37,686 bases of DNA, taken from Lachnospiraceae bacterium. Lineage in GTDB: Bacteria; Bacillota; Clostridia; Lachnospirales; Lachnospiraceae. This document shows, piece after piece, positions 7,478 through 15,725 of the stretch. A program made the translations under genes and the position numbers. The notes beneath the pieces were generated by a model, which saw nothing but the letters and a program-made list of their open reading frames with translations, made no database searches and was not told the DNA's origin. Within the stretch, counting starts at the first letter, position 1, and every line of letters begins with the position of its first letter. The stretch covers positions 1 through 37,686 of the forward strand of contig JAILNN010000209.1 in assembly GCA_024691565.1 (NCBI GenBank), in the 5' to 3' direction.

Positions 7478-10400
7478 ATGACAAGAAAAATCAAAAGGAT
7501 AGTGGCATTTTTATGCTCTTTTGCAATGCTACTTACAATGGGTAATTTTCAGCAGTTAGGCGTTAGGGTGTCAGCTGCGGAAAACGAGTATCAACCACTT
7601 ACGGTTAATGAGAGTCAATATGATGTTGAAAGTATTCTAAGCTCAAACTCTTTATTTTCAGATGCAGCTGATCGTACAACGGATGGATATGATGGATATA
7701 TTCAATCGCTTGATTCGGCAGATGCCTTATCATCTAAGTATTTTAAAATCACATATAAGATTACAGATACATCAAGTCTTACAGACGATTCAAAATTATT
7801 TGTATTTCAGCCTTATACATCTGCTTGGGGAGGTTGGAATAACAACTTCATTTATTTCAAGGATGCTATTAAGGGAGAGGATGATTCTTATACATCTTAC
7901 ATTAAGGTGAGAGATATTAAGGATTCTTTGTCAGATGAGGATTATGCTACTCTTGCAGGAATAAATATAAATTTCGTTACTGCTTCCCCACAAATCGAGT
8001 TAACAGATATTTATACAATTACAGTTGCAAGTGAAAAAACAGCAGCTGATTTATATAATTCGCTTGCTGAGGCTTCAACAGGTCAGTCAATTAGTGTGGT
8101 GCCAATTTCTGATATGATTAGTGCCTTAGAAGCTGAAGGAAAGACAAGTGCATTTACTTCAAATTTCACAACAACAAAGTACTATTATAGAGCTTATGCT
8201 CAGGTTACGAGGGCTCATACATATTCTCAGCTCGGTGTTGGAGCCTATGTTAATAATGGGGCTTCTAATGCAGAACTTCTTGGTAGTGGATTAGGGCTTA
8301 AGTCTCAGGGTGCTTCTGTTCAAGGTCAGGTTCATAATGGTTATGGAACAGAATATGTTGGACAGGGTATTGGAGCAGCCGGAAGTGGTATCTATGAGTT
8401 TAATATTAAGGATACTGGTAAGTGGAATAATACAAGTGTTACTGCAGAGACTGCTGGATTCAGAATTTATACTAAGACTAAGGATACAGAGGCTAAGCTT
8501 CTTGGTTTCGTTTTGTATACAGATAGTGGTAGAACAAAAGCAGTTGAAAATGGTGCATTTACAGTAAATCATGATGAGGAAGGAAACTATACTGGTGTTT
8601 CAGTTGGTTTTGATATTCCAACAGTAATTGAAAGTAAGAACCCGGATTCAACTGATACAAAGCCTAAGTCAGAGGCTGAATATAAATATGAAGCTGAAGA
8701 AGAGATTTATGATTCAATTCGCTCATGTAATCTTCTTACAGTTAGTGATTGTGTTTCTGAAGAAAGTTATAACAGCTTAAAGACTGCTACAGAGACTGCT
8801 AAGGAATTTTTAGAAAATATTGATGATTGTACTTATGATGAAATCATTGAATTTTACAACAACTATATGGCGACTATAAGGGTAGCTACTGCTCAATCAA
8901 TAGTCGGACTTGCTAATGCTATTAACTATTGCAAGAGCTTAAAGGAAGAGGATTATCAGACTTCATTTGATGATTTGAATGCTGCAATTAAAGTTGCAGA
9001 GCCAATTCTTGAGGTTGCAAGTAGTAAAACTGATGCTGAACTTAAGGCAGCTAGAGATGCTCTTGAAGCAGAAAGAGTAAAACTTGTTCCAAAAACTTCT
9101 ACTGCTGAATCTTCACCTAAGAACTTCCGTATTCTTTCTAAGAGTGAAGTGATTGATGAAATGGCAGCAGGTATTAACCTTGGAAACACTATGGACGGTG
9201 GACTTATTAACCCGACTGAAACAAGTTGGCAGGCATATAAGACAACCAAGGAATATATTAAGGCATTGCATGATGCGGGTTATAACACAGTTCGTATCCC
9301 TGTAACATGGAACGGTTATATTAATGATGATTATAGTATTAATGAAGCTTGGATTTCTCGTGTTCAGGAAATCGTTGATTACTGTGTTGACCAGGATATG
9401 TATGCGATAATCAATATTCATCATGATGGTGCAGCTAACCATGATAATCGTGGAGATAATACACCTACTTGTTGGTTGGATACCTATGAGTGGAATATTG
9501 AAAAGGTTTATCAGAAATATGCTGGTGTTTGGAAGACAATTGCAGAGAGATTTAAGGATTATGATGAGCATTTGATTTTTGAAAGTATGAACGAAGTTAC
9601 TGATGCTCATGGAACTGCAACTAATGAAGATACAAATGTTTTAAATGCTCTTAATCAGTTGTTTGTTAACACAGTTCGTGCGACTGGTTCAAATAACTTA
9701 AAGAGATGGCTTGCTATTACTGGTAGATTTGCTACATATAGTACTGGAACAACAAAACCTGAGGATGTCTTAGGTGATAAGGAAGCTGATACTACAAGAC
9801 TTATGTTTGCGGTTCATATTTATAAGAGTATGCATACTGCAAATGCAAATTGGTCAACTCTTTCAGCATATAAGTCTTCCTTAGAGAGTACAATTAAGAA
9901 TGTTAAAAATTTAGATTCTAACATGCCTATTTACATTGGTGAGTACGGTAGAGATCATATGCAGGTTGGAAGTGGATGTAACAAGTATGATAGAGCTTTA
10001 GATTGTGAATATGTTAATGCTCTTTGTAAGTTAAATACAGTTTGCCCAATCGTTTGGGATCAAGGTGATTCTAACTATGCTACTACAGAGACTAATTATG
10101 GAATATTTAATTATTGGAATCGTCCAGCACTTAAGCCTGTTGATCAAGAGACAATTGATGGTGCAATGAGAGGTTCATATCTTTCACATGAAGAGACAGG
10201 AAGTGCTATTTTAGAAAAGATTTACAAGAGATATGGACATAGTAGTACAAGTGATAGCGCATATGCAGAGGCACCAGAGGTTAAAGAGATTACTTCATTA
10301 GAAATTGAAGAGACTGCTGTAAGCATGGAAATTGATGAATGGAAGACAATTAACTATACAACAGTTCCTGAGGCTACAGCTACTGATGATGTTATTCTTT

Positions 10401-12463
10401 GGAGCACAGATGATGATAGCGTAGTTACAGTTTCTAAGGGCAAGCTTCATGCAAAGGGAGCTGGAATTACAACTGTTTATGCTAAGAGTCAGAGTGGTTC
10501 AGTTGAGAAGGAAATTACAGTTATTGTTGCTCTTACTGGTGATGAGACTGCAACTGCAATTAATACTGATAAGGTTTATTATGAATTAACTGAGGAAGAG
10601 ACAGCTCAGATTAATGCTTCACTTGTTCCTGAAGATAGTACAGATGCGATTTCATATACATCTTCTAATCCTGAGGTTGCAAGCGTTAATAAGAATGGTC
10701 TTATTACAGCAAATATTGCAGGTTCTGCTTATATTATTGTTAGTGCTGCAAGTGGTGTTTCAAATATTATAAATGTTGTTGTTAAAGCTAAGAATGATGT
10801 TGATCAGGTTCAGGTTGCGTTGAATGTAATGATTAATTCGGGTGAATATAAGGGTGATCCTGTTACTATTACTGGAGATGGTTCATATTCAGCTACTCTT
10901 GATTTAGTAGAGCTTGGAAAGACTGATAGTTCAGTTCCTACTACTCTTGAAGAGATGACAGCAATTTACTTGAAAGACATTAACATGCTTAAGAGTGTTG
11001 TTGAGAGTGCAGATATTCGTTTTGACAAGGTTACTGTAAATGATAGTGTTGAACTTACTATGAAGACTCCTGATGAGTGTAATGCTATGTGGGAGAGTAA
11101 TGGTGCAAGCTGGAGAGTTGATGAAGAAGGATTTAAGAGTGCTTTGAAGGCTGGAAACCAGTTTGATACTAACGACCCAATTAATGGATGGGATGGAAGC
11201 CTTGTTAAAGAGGTAACAACTACATCTAACCACACTGTTAACTTTAGTAATATTAGTAATCCTACAAAGGTTAAAGTTGATTTCACAATTCGTGGAATTG
11301 AATATGTTGAGAAACAGCTTAATGATAATCCTGCAACAGCTCTTGATTTAGGAGAAGGAGAGAGTAATAAGATTGCATTTACAAGTATCGGTGATACAAA
11401 AGAGGTAACATTAAAGGTTACACCTGCTGACTCAAAGTCAACAGTTACAGTTTATTCGACTGATAAATCTGTTGCTGCAGTTAATAGCAATGCAATTTCA
11501 GTTGATGAAAATGGTAATGTTACATTCACAATTACCGGCGTTGGTGAAGGAACTGCTACAGTGGTTGCCATTACAGATAATGGCTATAAACAGCTTTTCT
11601 CAGTTGGAGTTGGAGCTGATGTTACAGTTGATAGTTTAGAAGATCCAGTTGACCCTACACCTGAGGGATTGAATGGAAACGAACCTGCTGCAACTGAAGA
11701 GCCTACTGAAGCACCTGGTGATGCAACGGAAGAACCAGCAGAGGAGACAACTGCTCCTTCAGAGGAAGAAACAACTGCTCCTTCTGGTGAGGATAGTAGC
11801 ACTGCAACTGAGGCTCCAGCAGGAGATGGAAGTAGTGCGAGCGGTGATGCAGGAGCTACAGCTACTGCAACGCCTGCACCAGCAGGAAGTGCTAGCACAG
11901 TAGGAACTGCTTCAATCGATGCTAGTAAGACTTTAGTTGTTGTTACAGCTGGAAAGAGTGTTAGCGTTGGATTTAACGCAGTGAAAGAAGAGAGCGCAAG
12001 TGCAGCTGCTGGAGTTGAAGCTACTTCAGGAAGTGCTGATATTGCAGACGCAAAGGTTGATGGAACAAATGTTAGTATTAGCGTTCCAAGCAATGCTGTT
12101 AAAGGTTCAAGCACCACAGTAACTCTTACAAGTAAGAAGGCTGATGGAACTGCAGTTACAGCTACAATCAATGTTTATGTTCAGAATAGTGCTAAGAAAT
12201 ATAAAGCAGCTAAGAATAAATTAACTGTTAAGAGTGGAAAATCTACTAAGCTTGTTATTAAGGGACTTGGTAAGATTCAGAATGCTAAGAAGCCTATTGC
12301 TGAAAACATAACTGTTAAGGGTAAGATTTTAACACTTAGCAATGTTAAATATGCTAAGAAGAAGATTATTCTTACATTGACTGGAAGTACTAAGGCTAAG
12401 AATAAGAATGTTAAGATTAAAGTTGGCTCAAAGACAGTTAAGGTAAAGGCTACAGTTAAATAA
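7478..12463 (+). CDS. secreted multidomain GH5 endoglucanase-type glycanase
   Basis: A 1661-residue extracellular enzyme predicted to cut beta-1,4-glucans or a related plant polysaccharide. Signal peptide at 1-34 (RKIKRIVAFLCSFAMLLTMG, then SAAENE). Next are a beta-rich module to about 370 (probably carbohydrate-binding) and a helical FIVAR-like spacer at about 385-545. The GH5 barrel spans about 555-895, with AGINLGNTMDGG, His648-His649 in INIHHDG, acid/base Glu706 in SMNEV and nucleophile Glu822 in IGEYG. Two Big_2 Ig-like repeats (about 930-1105), a further beta-module (1110-1270), a third Big_2-like repeat (to 1390), a Glu/Thr/Pro/Ala linker (about 1395-1485) and a very Lys-rich beta tail follow. 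No LPXTG, dockerin or SLH is seen; the basic tail may hold it to the wall. Start: GGAGGAGG before ATG 7478; an upstream in-frame GTG (7421) lacks such a site. The subfamily (perhaps GH5_4) is a guess. Confidence 0.93.
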   Translation: MTRKIKRIVAFLCSFAMLLTMGNFQQLGVRVSAAENEYQPLTVNESQYDVESILSSNSLFSDAADRTTDGYDGYIQSLDSADALSSKYFKITYKITDTSSLTDDSKLFVFQPYTSAWGGWNNNFIYFKDAIKGEDDSYTSYIKVRDIKDSLSDEDYATLAGININFVTASPQIELTDIYTITVASEKTAADLYNSLAEASTGQSISVVPISDMISALEAEGKTSAFTSNFTTTKYYYRAYAQVTRAHTYSQLGVGAYVNNGASNAELLGSGLGLKSQGASVQGQVHNGYGTEYVGQGIGAAGSGIYEFNIKDTGKWNNTSVTAETAGFRIYTKTKDTEAKLLGFVLYTDSGRTKAVENGAFTVNHDEEGNYTGVSVGFDIPTVIESKNPDSTDTKPKSEAEYKYEAEEEIYDSIRSCNLLTVSDCVSEESYNSLKTATETAKEFLENIDDCTYDEIIEFYNNYMATIRVATAQSIVGLANAINYCKSLKEEDYQTSFDDLNAAIKVAEPILEVASSKTDAELKAARDALEAERVKLVPKTSTAESSPKNFRILSKSEVIDEMAAGINLGNTMDGGLINPTETSWQAYKTTKEYIKALHDAGYNTVRIPVTWNGYINDDYSINEAWISRVQEIVDYCVDQDMYAIINIHHDGAANHDNRGDNTPTCWLDTYEWNIEKVYQKYAGVWKTIAERFKDYDEHLIFESMNEVTDAHGTATNEDTNVLNALNQLFVNTVRATGSNNLKRWLAITGRFATYSTGTTKPEDVLGDKEADTTRLMFAVHIYKSMHTANANWSTLSAYKSSLESTIKNVKNLDSNMPIYIGEYGRDHMQVGSGCNKYDRALDCEYVNALCKLNTVCPIVWDQGDSNYATTETNYGIFNYWNRPALKPVDQETIDGAMRGSYLSHEETGSAILEKIYKRYGHSSTSDSAYAEAPEVKEITSLEIEETAVSMEIDEWKTINYTTVPEATATDDVILWSTDDDSVVTVSKGKLHAKGAGITTVYAKSQSGSVEKEITVIVALTGDETATAINTDKVYYELTEEETAQINASLVPEDSTDAISYTSSNPEVASVNKNGLITANIAGSAYIIVSAASGVSNIINVVVKAKNDVDQVQVALNVMINSGEYKGDPVTITGDGSYSATLDLVELGKTDSSVPTTLEEMTAIYLKDINMLKSVVESADIRFDKVTVNDSVELTMKTPDECNAMWESNGASWRVDEEGFKSALKAGNQFDTNDPINGWDGSLVKEVTTTSNHTVNFSNISNPTKVKVDFTIRGIEYVEKQLNDNPATALDLGEGESNKIAFTSIGDTKEVTLKVTPADSKSTVTVYSTDKSVAAVNSNAISVDENGNVTFTITGVGEGTATVVAITDNGYKQLFSVGVGADVTVDSLEDPVDPTPEGLNGNEPAATEEPTEAPGDATEEPAEETTAPSEEETTAPSGEDSSTATEAPAGDGSSASGDAGATATATPAPAGSASTVGTASIDASKTLVVVTAGKSVSVGFNAVKEESASAAAGVEATSGSADIADAKVDGTNVSISVPSNAVKGSSTTVTLTSKKADGTAVTATINVYVQNSAKKYKAAKNKLTVKSGKSTKLVIKGLGKIQNAKKPIAENITVKGKILTLSNVKYAKKKIILTLTGSTKAKNKNVKIKVGSKTVKVKATVK

Positions 12464-12494
12464 TTTGTTTTGGATTATAAAGCACATAAATCAA

Positions 12495-12554
12495 TGAGAC
12501 TTTAAATAGTCTTGAATATGTCTCACAGCTTGCCTAAAATATTGGCATTCTGTG
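12495..12554 (+). terminator. paired hairpins after the glycanase (weak terminator or processing site)
   Basis: TGAGAC (12495-12500) pairs with GTCTCA (12520-12525). Overlapping it, CACAG...GCC pairs with GGC...CTGTG (12524-12554). The two stems share bases and so are mutually exclusive. The following tract is only mildly T-rich, so termination is uncertain. It is the only structure between the glycanase stop and the murA promoter. Confidence 0.4.
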
Positions 12555-12572
12555 GGGCATAATTATTTCTTC

Positions 12573-12601
12573 TTGACGAAAGTTGGAATAGTAAGTATAA
12601 T
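12573..12601 (+). promoter_or_regulatory. sigma-A promoter for murA
   Basis: TTGACG (12573-12578), 17 nt, TATAAT (12596-12601). The predicted leader is about 205 nt and holds a perfect 23-bp tandem duplication but no recognised riboswitch. Confidence 0.8.
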
Positions 12602-12656
12602 ATTGTTTGATTTGTGGCTTTTTGTCGCTTTATTTGCGTGCAAGAAACCAGTGAAA

Positions 12657-12702
12657 TTTAGTTTTTAAAAGTGTTAGCTTTTAGTTTTTAAAAGTGTTAG
12701 CT
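12657..12702 (+). repeat. perfect 23-bp tandem duplication in the murA leader
   Basis: The unit TTTAGTTTTTAAAAGTGTTA plus GCT occurs at 12657-12679 and again at 12680-12702 with no mismatch, which suggests a recent slippage event. It is outside any coding region. Confidence 0.9.
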
Positions 12703-12815
12703 TTAAAGCAAATGCTTGAGTTAGTTTAATTAAGGGAGCACTTAAGAGAGGTTATATTATTCGGGCTTTGGGGAAGGCCTCAGTGGGTGAATGATTAGCT
12801 TGTTTGGAGATTAAA

Positions 12816-14114
12816 ATGGAAAATCAATATATTATGAAAGGTGGAGTTCCACTTAAAGGTGAAGTTACAATTAGTGGTATGAAAAACTCTGCGCTTGGCA
12901 TAATTGCTGCGGCAATCATGACTGATGAGACAGTTACAATTGATAATTTACCTAATGTTCGCGATATAAATGTTTTGCTTGATGCTATTAAGGGAATTGG
13001 AGCGACTGTTGTTAGAGTTGATGACCATAAGGTTCGTATTAACGGTAGTACAATTTCTGATGTAGCTATTGATTATGATGCAATCAGAAGGATTAGAGCT
13101 TCATATTATCTTTTAGGAGCTCTTCTTGGAAAATATAAAGAAGCTAGTGTTGCACTTCCTGGTGGATGCGATATCGGAAGTAGACCGATTGACCAGCATT
13201 TAAAGGGATTTAGAGCACTTGGTGCTACTGCAACAGTTGAGTATGGTATGGTTAATACATACGCAGATGAGCTTACTGGAAGTCATATCTATTTAGATGT
13301 GGTTTCTGTTGGTGCAACTATTAATATTATGCTTGCAGCTTGTATGGCTAATGGTCGTACAGTTATTGAGAATGCTGCTAAAGAGCCACATATAGTTGAT
13401 GTTGCAAACTTTTTAAATAGTATGGGCGCTAGTATTAAGGGTGCTGGTACTGATAAGATTAGAATTAACGGTGTTTCTAGACTTCATGCTACGGAATATT
13501 CAATTGTTCCAGATATGATTGAAGCAGGAACATTTATGATAGCAGCTGCTGCAACCAAGGGTGATGTTATAATTAAAAATGTTATTCCTAAGCACTTGGA
13601 GGCAACTAGTGTTAAGCTTATTGAAATTGGTGCTAAGGTTGAAGAATTTGATGATGCAGTTAGAGTTTATTCGTCATCAAGATTAGGACATACACAGATT
13701 AAAACTTTGCCATATCCTGGTTTCCCAACAGATATGCAGCCTCAGATGTCTATGCTTCTTTCTTTGTCAGAAGGAACAAGTACAGTTACTGAGAGTATCT
13801 TTGAGAACCGATTTAAGTATGTTGATGAGCTTTCAAGAATGGGTGCAAAGATTAAGGTTGAAGGAAATGTTGCGATTATTGAAGGTGTTCCTGGATTTAC
13901 AGGAGCCGCTATTACAGCGCCTGACCTTCGTGCAGGAGCAGCCTTAGTTGTTGCAGGTCTTGTTGCAGATGGAATCACAATTGTTGATTCTATTAAGTAT
14001 ATTGAGCGTGGATATGAAGCTTTTGAGGATAAACTTAAGGCTTTGGGTGCAAAGATTGAGAAACTCGCAGTCGATGACGAAAGAGGCGTTCAGAAGTTTA
14101 AGATGATGGCCTGA
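12816..14114 (+). CDS. murA: UDP-N-acetylglucosamine 1-carboxyvinyltransferase
   Basis: A 432-residue cytosolic enzyme for the first committed step of peptidoglycan synthesis, adding enolpyruvate from PEP to UDP-GlcNAc. Lys23-Asn24 near the N-terminus and the loop LPGGCDIGSRP with the catalytic Cys118 (the fosfomycin target) are present. RIRASYYLLGALLG and the C-terminal DLRAGAALVVAGL are typical. Length is normal for the family. ATG 12816 was chosen because GGAG sits 6 nt before it; the frame extends 4 codons upstream to a TTG inside the ribosome site. It has its own promoter and is followed after 69 nt by the CNNM/CBS gene. Confidence 0.97.
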   Translation: MENQYIMKGGVPLKGEVTISGMKNSALGIIAAAIMTDETVTIDNLPNVRDINVLLDAIKGIGATVVRVDDHKVRINGSTISDVAIDYDAIRRIRASYYLLGALLGKYKEASVALPGGCDIGSRPIDQHLKGFRALGATATVEYGMVNTYADELTGSHIYLDVVSVGATINIMLAACMANGRTVIENAAKEPHIVDVANFLNSMGASIKGAGTDKIRINGVSRLHATEYSIVPDMIEAGTFMIAAAATKGDVIIKNVIPKHLEATSVKLIEIGAKVEEFDDAVRVYSSSRLGHTQIKTLPYPGFPTDMQPQMSMLLSLSEGTSTVTESIFENRFKYVDELSRMGAKIKVEGNVAIIEGVPGFTGAAITAPDLRAGAALVVAGLVADGITIVDSIKYIERGYEAFEDKLKALGAKIEKLAVDDERGVQKFKMMA

Positions 14115-14183
14115 TTATAATTCATTTTATATTTGTTTCTCGATTCGCGAAGGTTTTATAACGATGAAAGGAAAAAAATATAG

Positions 14184-15536
14184 GTGTCTGGAGATAGTAT
14201 AGGTTCAATTATTTTTGATCTGGTAATAGTTTTCATTTTTATTTTAATAAATGCATTTTTTTCTATGACCGAAATGGCGGTCGTTTCCCTAAATGATAAC
14301 AAAGTAAAAAGACAGGCGGCGGAAGGAAATAAAAAAGCAAAGAAGGTTTTTGGATTCATTAAGACTCCAGGAACTTTTTTGGCTACCATCCAAGTCGGAG
14401 TTACACTCGCTGGATTCTTATCCAGTGCTTTTGCTGCGGACAAATTTTCTGGAAGACTTACTGGTGTGATTGATCCGGGTGGAAAATATCCATTTGTCGG
14501 AACAATTTGTACGGTAGTTGTAACCATTATTTTGTCTTATTTTTCTCTTGTTCTTGGAGAACTTGTTCCTAAGAGAGTTGCGCAGAGTAATGCTGAAAAG
14601 ATTGCTTTTCGTTCTGCGGGAGTTGTTAGTGGTTTTGGAGTTTTGATGAAGCCTTTTGTTAAATTTCTAAACTTTTCAACGAATTTAGTTCTCAGAATTC
14701 TTCATGTTGATCCAAATCCTAAGGATAATAATGTTACTGAAGAAGAAATTCGCATGATGGTTGATGTGGGTTCTGAAGAGGGAACAATTGAAATTAGCGA
14801 GAAGGAAATGATTCAGAATATCTTTGAGTTTAATGATAAGGATGTTGCTGAAATCATGACTCATAGAACAAAGATGGCTTCACTTCCAGTGGATGCGACT
14901 TATGAGCAGGTTGTTAAGATTGCTAAAAATGATAAGCATACAAGAATTCCTGTGTATGAAGGTTCGATTGATAAAATTGTTGGAATTCTTCATCTTAAGG
15001 ATTTAATTGGTATTTCTGATGAAAAAGAAATCGGAGAGTTTTCTCTTACTAAGCTTATGAGACCACCTCTTTTTGTGCATGAAACTAAGAAGATTTCTGC
15101 TTTGTTTAATGAGATGAAAAAAGGTCATATGCATATGGCGGTAATCGTCGATGAGTACGGCGGAACAATGGGTATTGTTACTATCGAAGATATGCTTGAG
15201 GAAATTGTTGGAAATATTTCTGATGAGTTTGATGAGGATGATATTGAAATTCTTGAATTGAGTGATGGCGGATATAAGGTTAGAGGAGATATGTCTTTAA
15301 ACGACCTTGAAGAAGCTATCAATGTGGATTTTGATAGCGAGGATTACGATACTATTGCAGGTTTGACTCTTGGTCTTTTGGATAGAGTTCCTGATGATGG
15401 GGAGACTCCTGAGGTTCAATATAAGAATGTGAAGATTAAGGTTCTTCAAGTGGAGGAGAATTGGATTTCTAGACTTCTTATTCATGTCATTCCTAAGGAA
15501 GAAAAAGATTCAAACGCTGATTCTCCTAAGAAATAG
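14184..15536 (+). CDS. CNNM/CBS-domain membrane protein (CorC/HlyC family)
   Basis: A 450-residue inner-membrane protein. The N-terminal CNNM transporter domain has membrane segments near 10-33, 70-95 and 100-130, including LGELVPKRVA. A CBS pair follows at about 205-335 (IMTHRTKMASLPVDA and VIVDEYGGTMGIVTIEDML), then a CorC_HlyC regulatory domain to about 435. Family members are linked to Mg2+ or Co2+ export or homeostasis; the ion cannot be read here. The GTG start at 14184 is the first in-frame start, with AAAGGA about 12 nt upstream. No terminator separates it from murA. Confidence 0.92.
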   Translation: MSGDSIGSIIFDLVIVFIFILINAFFSMTEMAVVSLNDNKVKRQAAEGNKKAKKVFGFIKTPGTFLATIQVGVTLAGFLSSAFAADKFSGRLTGVIDPGGKYPFVGTICTVVVTIILSYFSLVLGELVPKRVAQSNAEKIAFRSAGVVSGFGVLMKPFVKFLNFSTNLVLRILHVDPNPKDNNVTEEEIRMMVDVGSEEGTIEISEKEMIQNIFEFNDKDVAEIMTHRTKMASLPVDATYEQVVKIAKNDKHTRIPVYEGSIDKIVGILHLKDLIGISDEKEIGEFSLTKLMRPPLFVHETKKISALFNEMKKGHMHMAVIVDEYGGTMGIVTIEDMLEEIVGNISDEFDEDDIEILELSDGGYKVRGDMSLNDLEEAINVDFDSEDYDTIAGLTLGLLDRVPDDGETPEVQYKNVKIKVLQVEENWISRLLIHVIPKEEKDSNADSPKK

Positions 15537-15602
15537 GCATTGTCAAATGGCTATTAAGAGTTTATAATTAAATAAAGTTAAAAAAATGGTTATTCAAGCG
15601 AG

Positions 15603-15639
15603 GAGTTGTTTGCATAACCTTTTTTGTTATATGCAACTC
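15603..15639 (+). other. imperfect hairpin between the CNNM gene and the OLD gene
   Basis: GAGTTG (15603-15608) pairs with CAACTC (15634-15639), and inside it GCATAAC pairs with GTTATATGC with a bulge, around a T-rich loop. It lies in the 189-bp gap before the OLD gene. It may be the terminator of the murA/CNNM unit, although the T-run is in the loop and not after the stem. Confidence 0.4.
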
Positions 15640-15725
15640 TTGCAGGGCGAGATTTGAACTCGGTGGTGATGCCTCATTTTTTAGGGAATTATTTTGGGGC
15701 TGGACTTGATTTGGGGGTGTGTCAT

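Noticed and set aside
11584-12171. A 195-codon minus-strand frame opposite the glycanase linker
   Set aside because: It mirrors the Thr/Ala/Glu/Pro-rich linker and tail, consists almost only of Ala, Ser, Val and Leu, and has no ribosome site. A shadow of biased codons.
15647-15663. A tRNA T-arm look-alike on the minus strand (CGAG-TTCAAAT-CTCG)
   Set aside because: The stem is only 4 bp plus a mismatch, the sequence expected for the matching 5' acceptor strand is absent, and no anticodon arm or D-arm can be drawn upstream. Probably chance or a very old fragment.
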